From the NCBI RefSeq assembly GCF_003326755.1, contig NZ_JPWH01000004.1, positions 62,001 through 126,000 on the forward strand: a stretch of 64,000 nucleotides of DNA, given 5' to 3'. This DNA is from Thalassospira profundimaris. Lineage in GTDB: Bacteria > Pseudomonadota > Alphaproteobacteria > Rhodospirillales > Thalassospiraceae. The translations under genes were made by a program, and so were the position numbers. Below, one piece after another: positions 27,847 to 36,702 of this stretch (position 1 is the stretch's first letter; each line of letters opens with the position of its first letter). The notes under the pieces are model-generated. The model searched no databases, was not told the DNA's origin, and saw only the letters and a list, made by a program, of their open reading frames with translations.

Positions 27847-29010
27847 ATGGTTGGACCTGCAAACGACCCCGCAAGCCCGCCCCGCCGTTTGCGGCTTGGC
27901 ATGGTGGGCGGGGGCCAGGGGGCCTTTATCGGCGCGGTACATCGTTTGGCCGCCCGGATGGATAACCGCTATGATTTGGTCGCTGGCGCTTTGTCATCCC
28001 GGTCGGATGTGGCGCGGGCATCGGCGGCGGAGTGTTTTATCGCCCCGGACCGCGCCTATGACGATTTTCGGGAAATGGCACAGCGTGAAGCCGAACGCGA
28101 AGATGGCATTGAGGTGTGTGCTATCGTCACCCCCAATAACCTGCATTTTCCGGCAGCAATGGCGATGCTGGATGCCGGGATTCATGTGATTTGCGACAAG
28201 CCGCTATGCATGAGCGTTGAGGAAGGCGAACAACTTGCCGCCAAAATCGAGGAAACCGGACTGCTTTTTGCCCTGACCCATAATTACACCGCCTATCCAA
28301 TGGTGCGCGAAGCCCGCGACATGGTGCGCAGTGGCAAGCTGGGCAATATCCGGCTGGTGCAGGTGGAATATCCGCAAGGCTGGCTGGCAACGCCGGTCGA
28401 TAACAAACAGGCAAGCTGGCGGGCGGACCCGGCCAAGGCCGGGCCGGGCGGAGCATTGGGCGATATTGGCACCCATGCCCATAACCTGGCGGATTTTGTC
28501 ACCGGCTTGGAAATTTCCGAACTGTGTGCGGATCTTTCCAGCATGGTCGAAGGGCGTGCACTGGATGACAATGTTCAGATATTGCTGCGTTATAAAAACG
28601 GCGCGCGCGGCATGTTATGGGCCAGCCAGGTGGCCATTGGCCATGAAAACGGTTTGAAACTGCGTGTGTATGGCGACAAGGGCGCGATTGAATGGGCCCA
28701 GGAACATCCCAATCACATGTATTTCCGCCAACTCGATGAACAGCCCCGCCTGATGACACGCGGCGGGCCGGGAAACAGTGCCGCAGGCGGACGGGTACGT
28801 GTGCCTTCCGGCCATGCTGAAGGCTATCTGGAAGGCTTTGCCACCCTTTATACCGACTTTGCCGACCAGCTTTGTGCCCGGATTGATGGTCATATCCCCA
28901 ATGCCGAGGCCGCCCTGGTGCCCGGTATTGCCGAAGGGCTGAACGGGATGCGCTTTATCGAGGCGGTGATTGCCTCCTCGCAGCGCGGTGCAAGCTGGAC
29001 CAGTATGTAA
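27847..29010 (+). CDS. Gfo/Idh/MocA family sugar oxidoreductase 2
   Basis: NAD(P)-dependent dehydrogenase of 387 residues, last gene of the operon. Rossmann motif [20 protein letters not shown] and catalytic-lysine motif ICDKPLC (EKP is more usual). The C-terminal part has [20 protein letters not shown], where His would serve in catalysis. This subgroup resembles enzymes that act on 3-keto sugars or carry out the reductive half of redox-shuttle sugar pathways. AAGGAG precedes the ATG. A strong terminator follows. Confidence 0.9.
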   Translation: MVGPANDPASPPRRLRLGMVGGGQGAFIGAVHRLAARMDNRYDLVAGALSSRSDVARASAAECFIAPDRAYDDFREMAQREAEREDGIEVCAIVTPNNLHFPAAMAMLDAGIHVICDKPLCMSVEEGEQLAAKIEETGLLFALTHNYTAYPMVREARDMVRSGKLGNIRLVQVEYPQGWLATPVDNKQASWRADPAKAGPGGALGDIGTHAHNLADFVTGLEISELCADLSSMVEGRALDDNVQILLRYKNGARGMLWASQVAIGHENGLKLRVYGDKGAIEWAQEHPNHMYFRQLDEQPRLMTRGGPGNSAAGGRVRVPSGHAEGYLEGFATLYTDFADQLCARIDGHIPNAEAALVPGIAEGLNGMRFIEAVIASSQRGASWTSM

Positions 29011-29051
29011 GTCCTTTATAACGACATTCATGGCTGAATCAATGGCAATCG

Positions 29052-29088
29052 GGGCGGTACAGTGCGTAAGCGGGTACCGCCCTTTTTT
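29052..29088 (+). terminator. Rho-independent terminator of the sugar operon
   Basis: 9-base perfect stem GGGCGGTAC/GTACCGCCC followed by TTTTTT, 42 bases past the last oxidoreductase. Confidence 0.92.
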
Positions 29089-29268
29089 CGTCAGGTTGGT
29101 GTTAAAGGCCGGGTGCCGGGGCCGGGTATTCAATGTAACGCATTATTCTGTTGGTCATGTTTGATCATTTTTGTGCTAAAAATTACATATCGATGTTATG
29201 AGGGGCATATTGTGAATGATGGACCATTATCCGTTTGCAGAGGTGGCCTTTGCTGGAAAGCTTGACGC

Positions 29269-29841
29269 ATGAAAAGCGCCCTTTTGATTATTGATGTGCA
29301 AAAAGCCGTGCTGGCAGACGATGATTTGTTGCCGGATCGTCGCAAAATTGTGGACGCCGCGTTTGATAGAACGGTGGAACGGTTGCGCCAGCTTCAAATA
29401 AAGGCGCGAGTGGCAGATGTGCCGGTAATTTTGGTGCAGCACGATGGCGGCACGGGCGACTTGCTGGAACGTGGCAGCGATGGCTGGCAAATCCGTGACG
29501 AGATTGCACCGTTAGCTGGCGACATTGTTGTTGAAAAACGCAGTGCGGATTCCTTTTACAACACCTGCCTGTCGGCAGTTTTGGCGGAACATGGCATTAC
29601 CCATTTGGTGGCGGGGGGCTGCATGTCGCAATATTGTGTCGATACCACGCTGCGCCGGGCAGTGTCGCTGGGCTATGACGTCACCTTGATTGGCGATGGT
29701 CACACCACGTCTGACACGGCAAGCCTGCCCTATGATGATATTGTGCGTCATCACAACGAAACACTGAACAATTTCCGGGCTGGGACCAGATTTATCCGGC
29801 TGGAAAATGCCGCCGATATTTCGTTTGCCAAATGTGACTAA
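29269..29841 (+). CDS. Isochorismatase-family cysteine hydrolase
   Basis: Cytoplasmic hydrolase of 190 residues of the isochorismatase/nicotinamidase fold. The catalytic triad is visible as Asp9 in LLIIDVQ, Lys in VEKRSADSFY, and Cys in the YCVDTTLRRA nucleophile motif. The usual cis-peptide region is GGCMSQYC. It likely hydrolyses an amide or carbamoyl-like bond. It is monocistronic between the sugar operon terminator and the convergent sulfotransferase operon. The substrate is not predictable. Confidence 0.88.
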   Translation: MKSALLIIDVQKAVLADDDLLPDRRKIVDAAFDRTVERLRQLQIKARVADVPVILVQHDGGTGDLLERGSDGWQIRDEIAPLAGDIVVEKRSADSFYNTCLSAVLAEHGITHLVAGGCMSQYCVDTTLRRAVSLGYDVTLIGDGHTTSDTASLPYDDIVRHHNETLNNFRAGTRFIRLENAADISFAKCD

Positions 29842-29919
29842 CTCTTTGGGCCGGGCCCAAACACACCTCGAAGCCGTGACTGCCTGGGGCGTGTTTGGGG
29901 TGCTTTGATCTCGGCAGGT

Positions 29920-31113
29920 TTAGGCGCGTTTGTTACTGTTGCCAATTTCGGCAGGTTGTTGGTCATCGGCCAGGTTTTCATAGCCAAACCGGGCGGCGGC
30001 GATGCCGGTCAGTTCGCGAATGGTGGTGATTTCCGCATCGCTGAATTTGGGTTTGTAATAGCCGGGGGCATGGATGGTCGGTGCGACGTCATCAATGATG
30101 CTCCCGGCATTTTCCATGTCAACATGGGCAAAAAGCCGTTCAAGCTGTTGGCGTGGCGCGGCAACAAAATCCTCGTAACGGACGACCAGGGTCGCCTCGC
30201 GCAATTTCGGATTGATCGACAGACGGTCAGCCAGGAAATGGTGCAGATTGGCCCAATATTGGGCCCAGCCTTCAACCTCGCGGCCTTCTTCCCACAGGGC
30301 GGCGATTTGCCGGGTGGTGTGGGTATCGCCAACATTGATCGGGCGGCGGTCCAGGCCAAATTCGTAATGGCCGACGCGCTGCATATGCGCCAGCGCGCGC
30401 GGATTACCCTCTTCACCTTTGCAAAACAGGCTGTGTTGCTTGGCAAGGGAGGCAATATGCCAAAGCGGGTCACGCACCGGTAGCACAAAGCGCGCATCGG
30501 GAAATATCGAGAGCAGATATTCCATGCGCGTGATCAGGTAATTGGCCTTTGAGACATAACGCGAGCCACCCCTAATCGCGATCATTTTACGGATATGGTC
30601 ACGATAGAAATTTTCAAAGGCCTCGTTGCTGACCTCACTACCCAGCACGTTGCTGTGATTGATATCATGCAAATGGTCAAAAAACGCCATCCAGATCACT
30701 TCCTCGAAGGCTTCGGGGCTTTCGGGCGTGATATTGATGCCATCGGCATGGGTGCGTTCCACGGCCACCTGCTGGCGCGGTTTGGGGGCCAGGTCAACGA
30801 ATTTGTTCCACAGATAGGGCGTAAAAACCGGCGGATAATCGCGGTAGCGATGGGTGGCTGCTGCCGGGTGCTTCGCCAGTGTTTCAAGCAGGATAGTACT
30901 GCCGGAGCGCGCCAGCCCGGCAACAAAAACCGGCTTTTCGATGGTGACATCGGCAATGGCGTCACCGGCCATTTTGGTGTCGAAATTGCCAAAACTGATC
31001 CAGCGTTGCGGATGATCGGCAATTTGCCCGCTAATCCAGTGATCCCACCCCGAAACATGAAAAGCGGCACCCTTGGACGGCTTCTGGTCGCTGGTTTGTG
31101 TCATGTTGTTCAT
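29920..31113 (-). CDS. PAPS-dependent sulfotransferase family protein
   Basis: Cytosolic-type sulfotransferase of 397 residues. The PAPS 5'-phosphosulfate loop is VFVAGLARSGSTILLETLAK near residues 64-83, and the 3'-phosphate-binding segment is FVLPVRDPLWHIASLAKQH. It should transfer sulfate from PAPS to a hydroxyl of a lipid, glycan or small molecule. Its start overlaps the stop of the upstream gene by 4 bases, making it the last gene of a four-gene operon with an arylsulfotransferase-like protein. No PAPS synthesis genes are in the window. Confidence 0.87.
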   Translation of the reverse strand: MNNMTQTSDQKPSKGAAFHVSGWDHWISGQIADHPQRWISFGNFDTKMAGDAIADVTIEKPVFVAGLARSGSTILLETLAKHPAAATHRYRDYPPVFTPYLWNKFVDLAPKPRQQVAVERTHADGINITPESPEAFEEVIWMAFFDHLHDINHSNVLGSEVSNEAFENFYRDHIRKMIAIRGGSRYVSKANYLITRMEYLLSIFPDARFVLPVRDPLWHIASLAKQHSLFCKGEEGNPRALAHMQRVGHYEFGLDRRPINVGDTHTTRQIAALWEEGREVEGWAQYWANLHHFLADRLSINPKLREATLVVRYEDFVAAPRQQLERLFAHVDMENAGSIIDDVAPTIHAPGYYKPKFSDAEITTIRELTGIAAARFGYENLADDQQPAEIGNSNKRA

Positions 31114-31859
31114 TCGATGCGGAATCCTTTTTTAATCGCCACGGAAACCACAATCAGCATGACAAAGAATGTCAGCTCCCATCCACGCGCCCAGGACGGG
31201 CCGATAGGGATGATTTCCTGTGCCGGAAGGTCAAAACGGATCTGCTGGATCGGCGTGTTGTCGGGCAAATAACCCGCCGGATTACCGATCAGGGTATTCC
31301 ACCACTGTTTATGCCCAATGACGGGAACAGCGGCCTGAAGGGGGATGACAATGTCGCTTTTGCCGGTATCGGTGGTGGTGGAAACCCGCACAATCGGGCA
31401 GGCCCCGCCATTTTCCGATACCGGGCGTGTGCCAATCTGTTCGACATGGGCATCGCCCGGCAGGGCGGTAATGGTGGTTTGGGTGCCCGGGGCCGGGCAC
31501 GTATAGCCATATTCTTCATCCATCCAGACCAGCATGGAAAGGGCGGGCAGCGATGCCACCACTGCCGGGATCAGAATAACGCCAACAAGTTTCAGGGAAT
31601 GTCCCAACTGGGCCTTTGCCAGGCGCATGCCTTCGCCAAAATCCTCGCCGTCATCCTCGGCCATTGCCTTGCGCGATTGGGCAACGTCCTCCTTGACCTT
31701 TTTGATGCGCTTTTGCGGTGACAGCACCGCATAAAGGGCCATCGAGATGATGGCGCAGATCACCGACCAGGCGATGATACGGCCCAGTGGGCCGAATGCG
31801 TCGGCCATAAGGGCATCAAGCCAGTTAAAGGCGGGGGCAGGCCAGTCAAAAATACCCAT
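31110..31859 (-). CDS. Unknown three-helix membrane protein in the sulfotransferase operon
   Basis: Unrecognised protein of 249 residues. A first helix at about 24-46 is followed by a highly charged helical cytoplasmic segment (QKRIKKVKEDVAQSRKAMAE, about 49-85), a second helix near 90-112, a soluble domain with two cysteines (in YTCPAP and GACPIV) probably in the periplasm, and a third helix at about 225-243. The first helix plus coiled coil plus second helix recalls the Oxa1/EMC3/DUF106 layout, but this is a resemblance of topology only. It overlaps the sulfotransferase start by 4 bases, so the two are probably made together. Confidence 0.75.
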   Translation of the reverse strand: MGIFDWPAPAFNWLDALMADAFGPLGRIIAWSVICAIISMALYAVLSPQKRIKKVKEDVAQSRKAMAEDDGEDFGEGMRLAKAQLGHSLKLVGVILIPAVVASLPALSMLVWMDEEYGYTCPAPGTQTTITALPGDAHVEQIGTRPVSENGGACPIVRVSTTTDTGKSDIVIPLQAAVPVIGHKQWWNTLIGNPAGYLPDNTPIQQIRFDLPAQEIIPIGPSWARGWELTFFVMLIVVSVAIKKGFRIE

Positions 31860-31883
31860 GAGATTTACCGTATTCCTGTTGGC

Positions 31884-32159
31884 TTAGGCACTGTGTTGAT
31901 CAGACTTGGCGGCGGTGGCCTGTGCGTTTGCACTGGCAGAGGCATTTTTGCGCCGCTTGCTGCGCATCATTTTGCGGATCGGCCACAACAACACAAATCC
32001 AATTGCCACGCCAACAGCGGCAATAACAGCCCACAATGCGCTTAGCAGGCTTAAACCGGCACCCGGCCCGACATAGGCCTGGGCGGGCATGGCGGTCAGA
32101 AGCGGGGCCAGGGCAATAACGGCACCGGCAATGCTCAGGTTTTTAAGGGTCGGCTTCAT
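31884..32159 (-). CDS. Small exported membrane protein in the sulfotransferase operon
   Basis: Protein of 91 residues with an N-terminal signal-like helix ending near MPAQA, then YVGPGAGLSLLSA and one transmembrane helix to about residue 64, followed by a basic Ala/Ser/Lys tail in the cytoplasm. The Y-x-GPGAG start after the signal occurs in a group of small bacterial membrane proteins of unknown role. AAGGAGA precedes the ATG. It overlaps the arylsulfotransferase stop by 4 bases. Confidence 0.72.
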   Translation of the reverse strand: MKPTLKNLSIAGAVIALAPLLTAMPAQAYVGPGAGLSLLSALWAVIAAVGVAIGFVLLWPIRKMMRSKRRKNASASANAQATAAKSDQHSA

Positions 32160-33544
32160 TGGTCTTCTCCTTTCGTGGGGGAAGAGAACAGCGCGGCGCG
32201 GTCGTCAAAAATGCGCTCGGCCTGTGAAACGATGGGGATCAGTTTTTCGCCGGGTTTTTCGGGGTTGTCGCGGCGGATGGGGTTATAGAATTCCCATACA
32301 ATTTCGCCATCTTTATTTACCTCAAACAGGCGTCCCGGCGTTGATTCCGTGATCAAAGTGTTGCCATTGGGCAAACGTTCCTGATCGGACCGGATGTCGC
32401 TATAGAAAAAGTGGTCTTTGTCGCCGTCATATTCCCAGGTAATGCCCCCGGTTTTCGGGTCAAACTGAAGGACTCGGGACATTCCGGCATCGGGGTCATC
32501 CAACTGGCCCTGATTGTCAAACAGCAGGATATCGCCATTGGGCAGAAGGTCCGGGTCATGCTGGCCCAGCCAGGGGCCGCGTGTTGCCCAGACGATTTTT
32601 TCCTGGTCCAGGTCCAGCACGGCAATAATGCCGAGATCGCGGAAGGACAGCAAAACGTCGCCTTCCTTGCCATAAGGGAAGTTTTTGGCCGTCTCGGCGG
32701 TAATCACCTCGATCGTGTTGGTGTGCAGGACGTCTTCCTTGGAATAATACGGCGCAAAATCCAGCAAATGGTCATAAGGCGAATTGATCATCGCATCGAG
32801 GATGGAAACCTTTTTGATCTCCTTGCCTTCGGGCGAGAGCACAACGGCAAAATCATCGAGACGCGGCGGTTTAAGCTGGGTACGATAGGGGTAGCTATTG
32901 TTGCGGAATTCCTGGGTCAGGGCATAAACCCTGCCATCCTTATCGACGGAAAAGTCGTGATGGGCCGTGCCCAAATAGCCCCAGACAACATTTGAATCCT
33001 TGTCGATCCTTGCCAGGCCATAGCCATAGGGCGTGTCGCCTGCGGCGGTATATTGCACAATCAAATCGCCATTGGGTTGCATCTTGGCGGTGTGCCAGTG
33101 CATATATTCGTCTTTTTGCGGGTTCTTGATCGGCGAGCTGTCATTGTAGATTTTGCTAAAGGGCGTGTTCCATTCATGAACAATGTTACCCTTCATATCG
33201 ATCAGCACCGCATGGGGGCCATCGCCCGAAGAATAGAGCGTCAGGCCATTCTGGGCGCGGTTTTCATCATAAACGGTAACGCCCTTTTTGTCGTTCCGGG
33301 CGGGCGACCAGAAATCCAGTCGGCCAATGTCGTTATACTGGGTTTCCTTTTCCCACAGGGCGACACCGGCCTTCCACGCATTGCGCAAATATTGCGATGG
33401 CGGAATATCGGCCAGCATGATTGTAGCACCGGCCGAGAAGCTGAGTGCAGCAATGCCCACGATAAAAATGGCAAAAAAGCCGCGATCGCCACCTTCATCA
33501 TCCGATGGGGGCGGTGTCCGGTTTTCTTTTTCTGGTGACGGCAC
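32156..33544 (-). CDS. Membrane-anchored arylsulfotransferase (ASST) family protein
   Basis: Probable periplasmic, PAPS-independent aryl-sulfate sulfotransferase-like protein of 462 residues. One helix near residues 24-46 anchors it; the rest is a beta-propeller of the Arylsulfotran_2 type, with repeated phrases such as HAVLIDMKGNIVHEW, MHWHTAKMQPNGDLI and NGDILLFDNQG. The GTG at 33544, preceded by GGAGG at 8 bases, is preferred to ATGs upstream at 33598 and 33565. It is first in a four-gene operon ending with a PAPS-dependent sulfotransferase. Whether it is active on aryl sulfates is not clear from sequence. Confidence 0.82.
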   Translation of the reverse strand: MPSPEKENRTPPPSDDEGGDRGFFAIFIVGIAALSFSAGATIMLADIPPSQYLRNAWKAGVALWEKETQYNDIGRLDFWSPARNDKKGVTVYDENRAQNGLTLYSSGDGPHAVLIDMKGNIVHEWNTPFSKIYNDSSPIKNPQKDEYMHWHTAKMQPNGDLIVQYTAAGDTPYGYGLARIDKDSNVVWGYLGTAHHDFSVDKDGRVYALTQEFRNNSYPYRTQLKPPRLDDFAVVLSPEGKEIKKVSILDAMINSPYDHLLDFAPYYSKEDVLHTNTIEVITAETAKNFPYGKEGDVLLSFRDLGIIAVLDLDQEKIVWATRGPWLGQHDPDLLPNGDILLFDNQGQLDDPDAGMSRVLQFDPKTGGITWEYDGDKDHFFYSDIRSDQERLPNGNTLITESTPGRLFEVNKDGEIVWEFYNPIRRDNPEKPGEKLIPIVSQAERIFDDRAALFSSPTKGEDQ

Positions 33545-33909
33545 GCCTAAAACCTCCAAATTCATCCATGCCCGAAGGTTAAACAGGCCGCGGGGCAATT
33601 TTACGGCTAATCGTCGGGTAAATAGGGCCTTTTAGCCGCTTTTTGCCCCGGTTTCGCCAAATAGTTTAATTTTTGTGGCGTTTTACACGGTTGTTCTTTT
33701 TTAATTTGCGGTGCATGGAAATAACGTCATTTTGCGATATTTAATCGATGTCTAAGGTTTTGAAATACGGTAAAAAATACGGTGGCATATGCTAATATTG
33801 CATTGCAGGACAGGGCGGCTTGATCGGCCAAAATAAAAGCCCTGTCGCCAGCGAATGGCGATGCAGGGCTTTTTGCCTTTGGGGCGGGGTAAAAACACCC
33901 GATTTTGGG
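33545..33909. other. Intergenic region between sulfotransferase operon and doeX
   Basis: 365 bases: the AT-rich part near 33660-33800 should hold the promoter of the sulfotransferase operon, and a terminator sits at 33835-33873. No gene seen. Confidence 0.7.
33835..33873. terminator. Bidirectional terminator after doeX
   Basis: Stem AAAAGCCCTG plus TCGCCA pairing with TGGCGA and GCAGGGCTTTT, with a two-base bulge and loop GCGAA; T-runs exist on both strands. It closes the ectoine operon 37 bases past the doeX stop. Confidence 0.85.
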
Positions 33910-34404
33910 TTATTTTTGCCGTTTCGGCAGGTCAATGAGCGATTCCAGCGGCGGATCAGGGGTGAATTTCACCTTTTTGGTGACGATATAGGTGAAATAG
34001 CGGTCAATGCCGATCCGCGCGATCAATAAACGGTCGATCAGGCGTTGATAGGAATCGACATCCCGACACAGAATTTTCAGCATGTAGTCCACACCGCCGC
34101 CAAGCGCGTAACATTCGGTGATTTCGGGAATGTCCTGCACGGCGCGTTCAAAGGTGCTGAAATCTTCGTGCTGGTGATTGCGCAGGGTAACTTCTGTCAT
34201 CACCAGAGTTGGTTTGGTCAGTTCTTCAAGATTGATACGGGCGTGATAGCCGGAAATAACGCCCAGATCCTCTAGGCGTTTTAGCCGTTCCCAGCACGGG
34301 CTTGGCGAAAGGTTCACCGCCTCGGCCAGTTTGACCTTGGTGATGCGCCCTTCGCGTTGCAGCGTGAGCAAGATCTTCAGATCCTGTTCATCAAGCCGGA
34401 TCAT
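33910..34404 (-). CDS. doeX: Lrp/AsnC-family regulator of ectoine catabolism
   Basis: Regulator of 164 residues. The N-terminal helix-turn-helix reads LDEQDLKILLTLQREG with VNLSPSPCWERLKRLE, and a RAM domain follows (ALGGGVDYMLKILCRDVDSY). The ATG at 34404 overlaps the doeB stop as ATGA, which favours it over an upstream start at 34437. Last gene of the uehBC-eut-doe operon, in the position of asnC/doeX in known ectoine loci. Binding of diaminobutyrate-type intermediates is described for this family elsewhere; it is assumed here. Confidence 0.9.
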   Translation of the reverse strand: MIRLDEQDLKILLTLQREGRITKVKLAEAVNLSPSPCWERLKRLEDLGVISGYHARINLEELTKPTLVMTEVTLRNHQHEDFSTFERAVQDIPEITECYALGGGVDYMLKILCRDVDSYQRLIDRLLIARIGIDRYFTYIVTKKVKFTPDPPLESLIDLPKRQK

Positions 34405-35402
34405 GCAGGCACCATATCGGCAATGACAGCAAGGCAATCGCCCATTTTGATTTGGCCGGGATAATGGCGGCAGGACAGGATGCCATCGCGCGGTGCCGTA
34501 TAGACGGTGGCGGGCACACCGGTGCGCTCGGTGTCGTAAATCCGGGCCAAAACCTCGCCTTTTTTGACCGTTTCGCCGAGGTCAATACAGGGTTCAAACA
34601 GCCCGGTATTTTCGCTGGCAACAAAACAGCTGCCATCAGGCATATCCAGCATCACGCTTTTTTCCGGCAGGTCAATTTCGCCTGAAACAATCCCGGCATG
34701 GATCAGGAAATTGCGCACGCCACGGTCCGCAATGGCCACCCGTTCAGCCGTGGTCGCACCACCGCCGCCCAGTTCGGTGGTGACAAAGGTTTTACCGGCT
34801 TCTTCAACCACGGTGTCAAACATGCCAACACTGTCAAGTTCCAGCATCATCATCGAATAGGGGGCACCAAACGCCTGCATGGCGGCAACACAGGCTGCTT
34901 CCTGCTTTTTGTCGGGCAAAACGTGAACCGCCGCAAAGGGCACAAAATCCAGCGTTTTGCCGCCCGAGTGCATATCAAGGACAAAGTCTGCCTCAGGCAC
35001 CAGATAGCGGAAAACATAATCGGCGATTTTTTCCGTGACGGTGCCATTGGGGCGACCGGGAAAGGTGCGGTTGAGGTTGCCCTTGTCGATGGGGGATGTG
35101 CGCGAGGCATTTTGAAAGGCCGGATAATTCATGGCGGGCAGAATAATGATGCGGCCGGTAATTTCTGTTGCCGCCAGGCTGCTAGCCAGTTTGAACAGCG
35201 AAACCGGGCCTTCATATTCATCCCCGTGATTGCCACCGGTCAGAAGGGCGGTGGGGCCCTCGCCATTTTTAATCACCGTGATGGGGATCATAACCGCACC
35301 CCAGGCGGAATCATCGCGCGAATAGGGCAGCTTTAAAAAGCCGTGAAAAACCCCGTCGGTATCGAGCGGGATGGTTGGCGTGATGGGGGAGGCATGTGTC
35401 AT
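34401..35402 (-). CDS. doeB: N-alpha-acetyl-L-2,4-diaminobutyrate deacetylase
   Basis: Zinc hydrolase of 333 residues of the succinylglutamate desuccinylase/aspartoacylase family that removes acetate from N-alpha-acetyl-diaminobutyrate. Zinc ligands are seen in GGNHGDEYEG (His and Glu) and VLDMHSGG (His). The C-terminal domain is the usual biotinyl-lipoyl-like barrel (GLFEPCIDLGETVKKGEVLA). The ATG at 35402 begins the conserved part; a longer frame starts at 35450. It follows doeA by 87 bases and overlaps doeX. Also called eutE in some species. Confidence 0.94.
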   Translation of the reverse strand: MTHASPITPTIPLDTDGVFHGFLKLPYSRDDSAWGAVMIPITVIKNGEGPTALLTGGNHGDEYEGPVSLFKLASSLAATEITGRIIILPAMNYPAFQNASRTSPIDKGNLNRTFPGRPNGTVTEKIADYVFRYLVPEADFVLDMHSGGKTLDFVPFAAVHVLPDKKQEAACVAAMQAFGAPYSMMMLELDSVGMFDTVVEEAGKTFVTTELGGGGATTAERVAIADRGVRNFLIHAGIVSGEIDLPEKSVMLDMPDGSCFVASENTGLFEPCIDLGETVKKGEVLARIYDTERTGVPATVYTAPRDGILSCRHYPGQIKMGDCLAVIADMVPA

Positions 35403-35489
35403 GGGCCGTAATCCTTGATGAAAAGGCAGGGTTGCCGCGACCTTCGGCAACCCCGGTTTATGGATATGTGCAACCGGTAGGCACGGGGG

Positions 35490-36671
35490 CTAGTTTTTCA
35501 CGAACAACTGGCGTGGGAAGTTGGTCAGTGTTTTTGAGCCCTGTTCCGTGATCATCAGGCTTTCGGTAATTTCAATGCCCCAATCCTCGAACCACAGGCC
35601 TGGCATGAAATGGAATGTCATGCCCGGTTCCAGCACGGTACGGTCGCCAGGCCGCAGGCTCATGGTGCGTTCGCCCCAGTCGGGCGGATAGGAAAGCCCG
35701 ATGGGATAGCCACAACGGCTGTCTTTTTCGATGCCGAATTTTTGCAATACGCCAAAAAACGCCTTGGCAATATCCTCGCAGACATTGCCGGGTTTTGCCG
35801 CTTCCAGACCGGCCTGAAGGCCTTCGATCAGGGCACTTTCGGCATCGAGGAATCGCTGGTCCGGATCGCCCAGGTAAACCGTGCGCGAAAGCGGCGCATG
35901 ATAGCGTTTGTAACAGCCGGCAATTTCAAAAAACGTTCCCGCATCATGGGGGATGGGTTTGTCATCCCAGGTCAGATGCGGCGCACTGGCATCTACACCC
36001 GATGGCAGCAGGGGCACAATGGCCGGGTAATCGCCGCCAATGCCTTCAACACCGACAATACCGGTACGGTAAATTTCCGCGACCAGTTCGTTTTTCTTCA
36101 TGCCCGGTTCGACAACTTCGATAATCCGTTCGTGCATATATTCGACAATACGCGCGGCCTGGCGCATATAGAAAATTTCCTGCTCGGATTTGACGGCGCG
36201 CTGCCAGTTTACAAGGGCGGTGGCGTCCTTGAAGGTGGCATTGGGCAGATGCGTTTGCAGCTGCAAATAACAGCGGGCCGAAAAATAGTAATTGTCCAGC
36301 TCCACCCCGATATGGCGCGTCCCCCAGCCGCGTGATTCAATAATCTCGGACAGGTAATCCATCGGGTGATGGGTGGTGTTTTGCACAAAATAGTCCGGAT
36401 AGGGAATGATCCGGTCATGGGGCATGTAAACGGTGCGTTTTGCCCCGTTTGAATCCTGTGACCGTCCATACCAGATGGGATCATCCTCGATCGGGATCAG
36501 GACACATTGATGCACGTAAAAGGACCAGCCGTCATAGCCGGTAAGCCAGGCCATGTTTGACGGATCGGTCACGATCAGAAGATCAATGCCCTTTTCGATC
36601 ATGGCTTTTTTGGTTTTATCCAGTCGCACGGCATATTCTTCGCGCGTAAAATTCAATTCAACCTGGCTCAT
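35490..36671 (-). CDS. doeA: Ectoine hydrolase
   Basis: Hydrolase of 393 residues of the M24 (creatinase/aminopeptidase P) pita-bread fold that opens the ectoine ring to N-alpha-acetyl-diaminobutyrate. An N-terminal creatinase-like domain (TREEYAVRLDKTKKAMIEKG) precedes the catalytic domain with GTFFEIAGCYKRYHAPLSRT, FHFMPGLW and EITESLMIT; in DoeA the metal ligands of peptidases are partly changed. GGAGG precedes the ATG. It lies between eutC and doeB in the same operon. Also called eutD. Confidence 0.95.
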   Translation of the reverse strand: MSQVELNFTREEYAVRLDKTKKAMIEKGIDLLIVTDPSNMAWLTGYDGWSFYVHQCVLIPIEDDPIWYGRSQDSNGAKRTVYMPHDRIIPYPDYFVQNTTHHPMDYLSEIIESRGWGTRHIGVELDNYYFSARCYLQLQTHLPNATFKDATALVNWQRAVKSEQEIFYMRQAARIVEYMHERIIEVVEPGMKKNELVAEIYRTGIVGVEGIGGDYPAIVPLLPSGVDASAPHLTWDDKPIPHDAGTFFEIAGCYKRYHAPLSRTVYLGDPDQRFLDAESALIEGLQAGLEAAKPGNVCEDIAKAFFGVLQKFGIEKDSRCGYPIGLSYPPDWGERTMSLRPGDRTVLEPGMTFHFMPGLWFEDWGIEITESLMITEQGSKTLTNFPRQLFVKN

Positions 36672-36702
36672 TGCAGGCCTCCAAAGCAGGGCAGCGCCCT
36701 AA

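Noticed and set aside
29856-29899. Inverted repeat CCCAAACAC/GTGTTTGGG after the isochorismatase-like gene
   Set aside because: The loop is 26 bases long and no T-run follows, so it was not called as a terminator.
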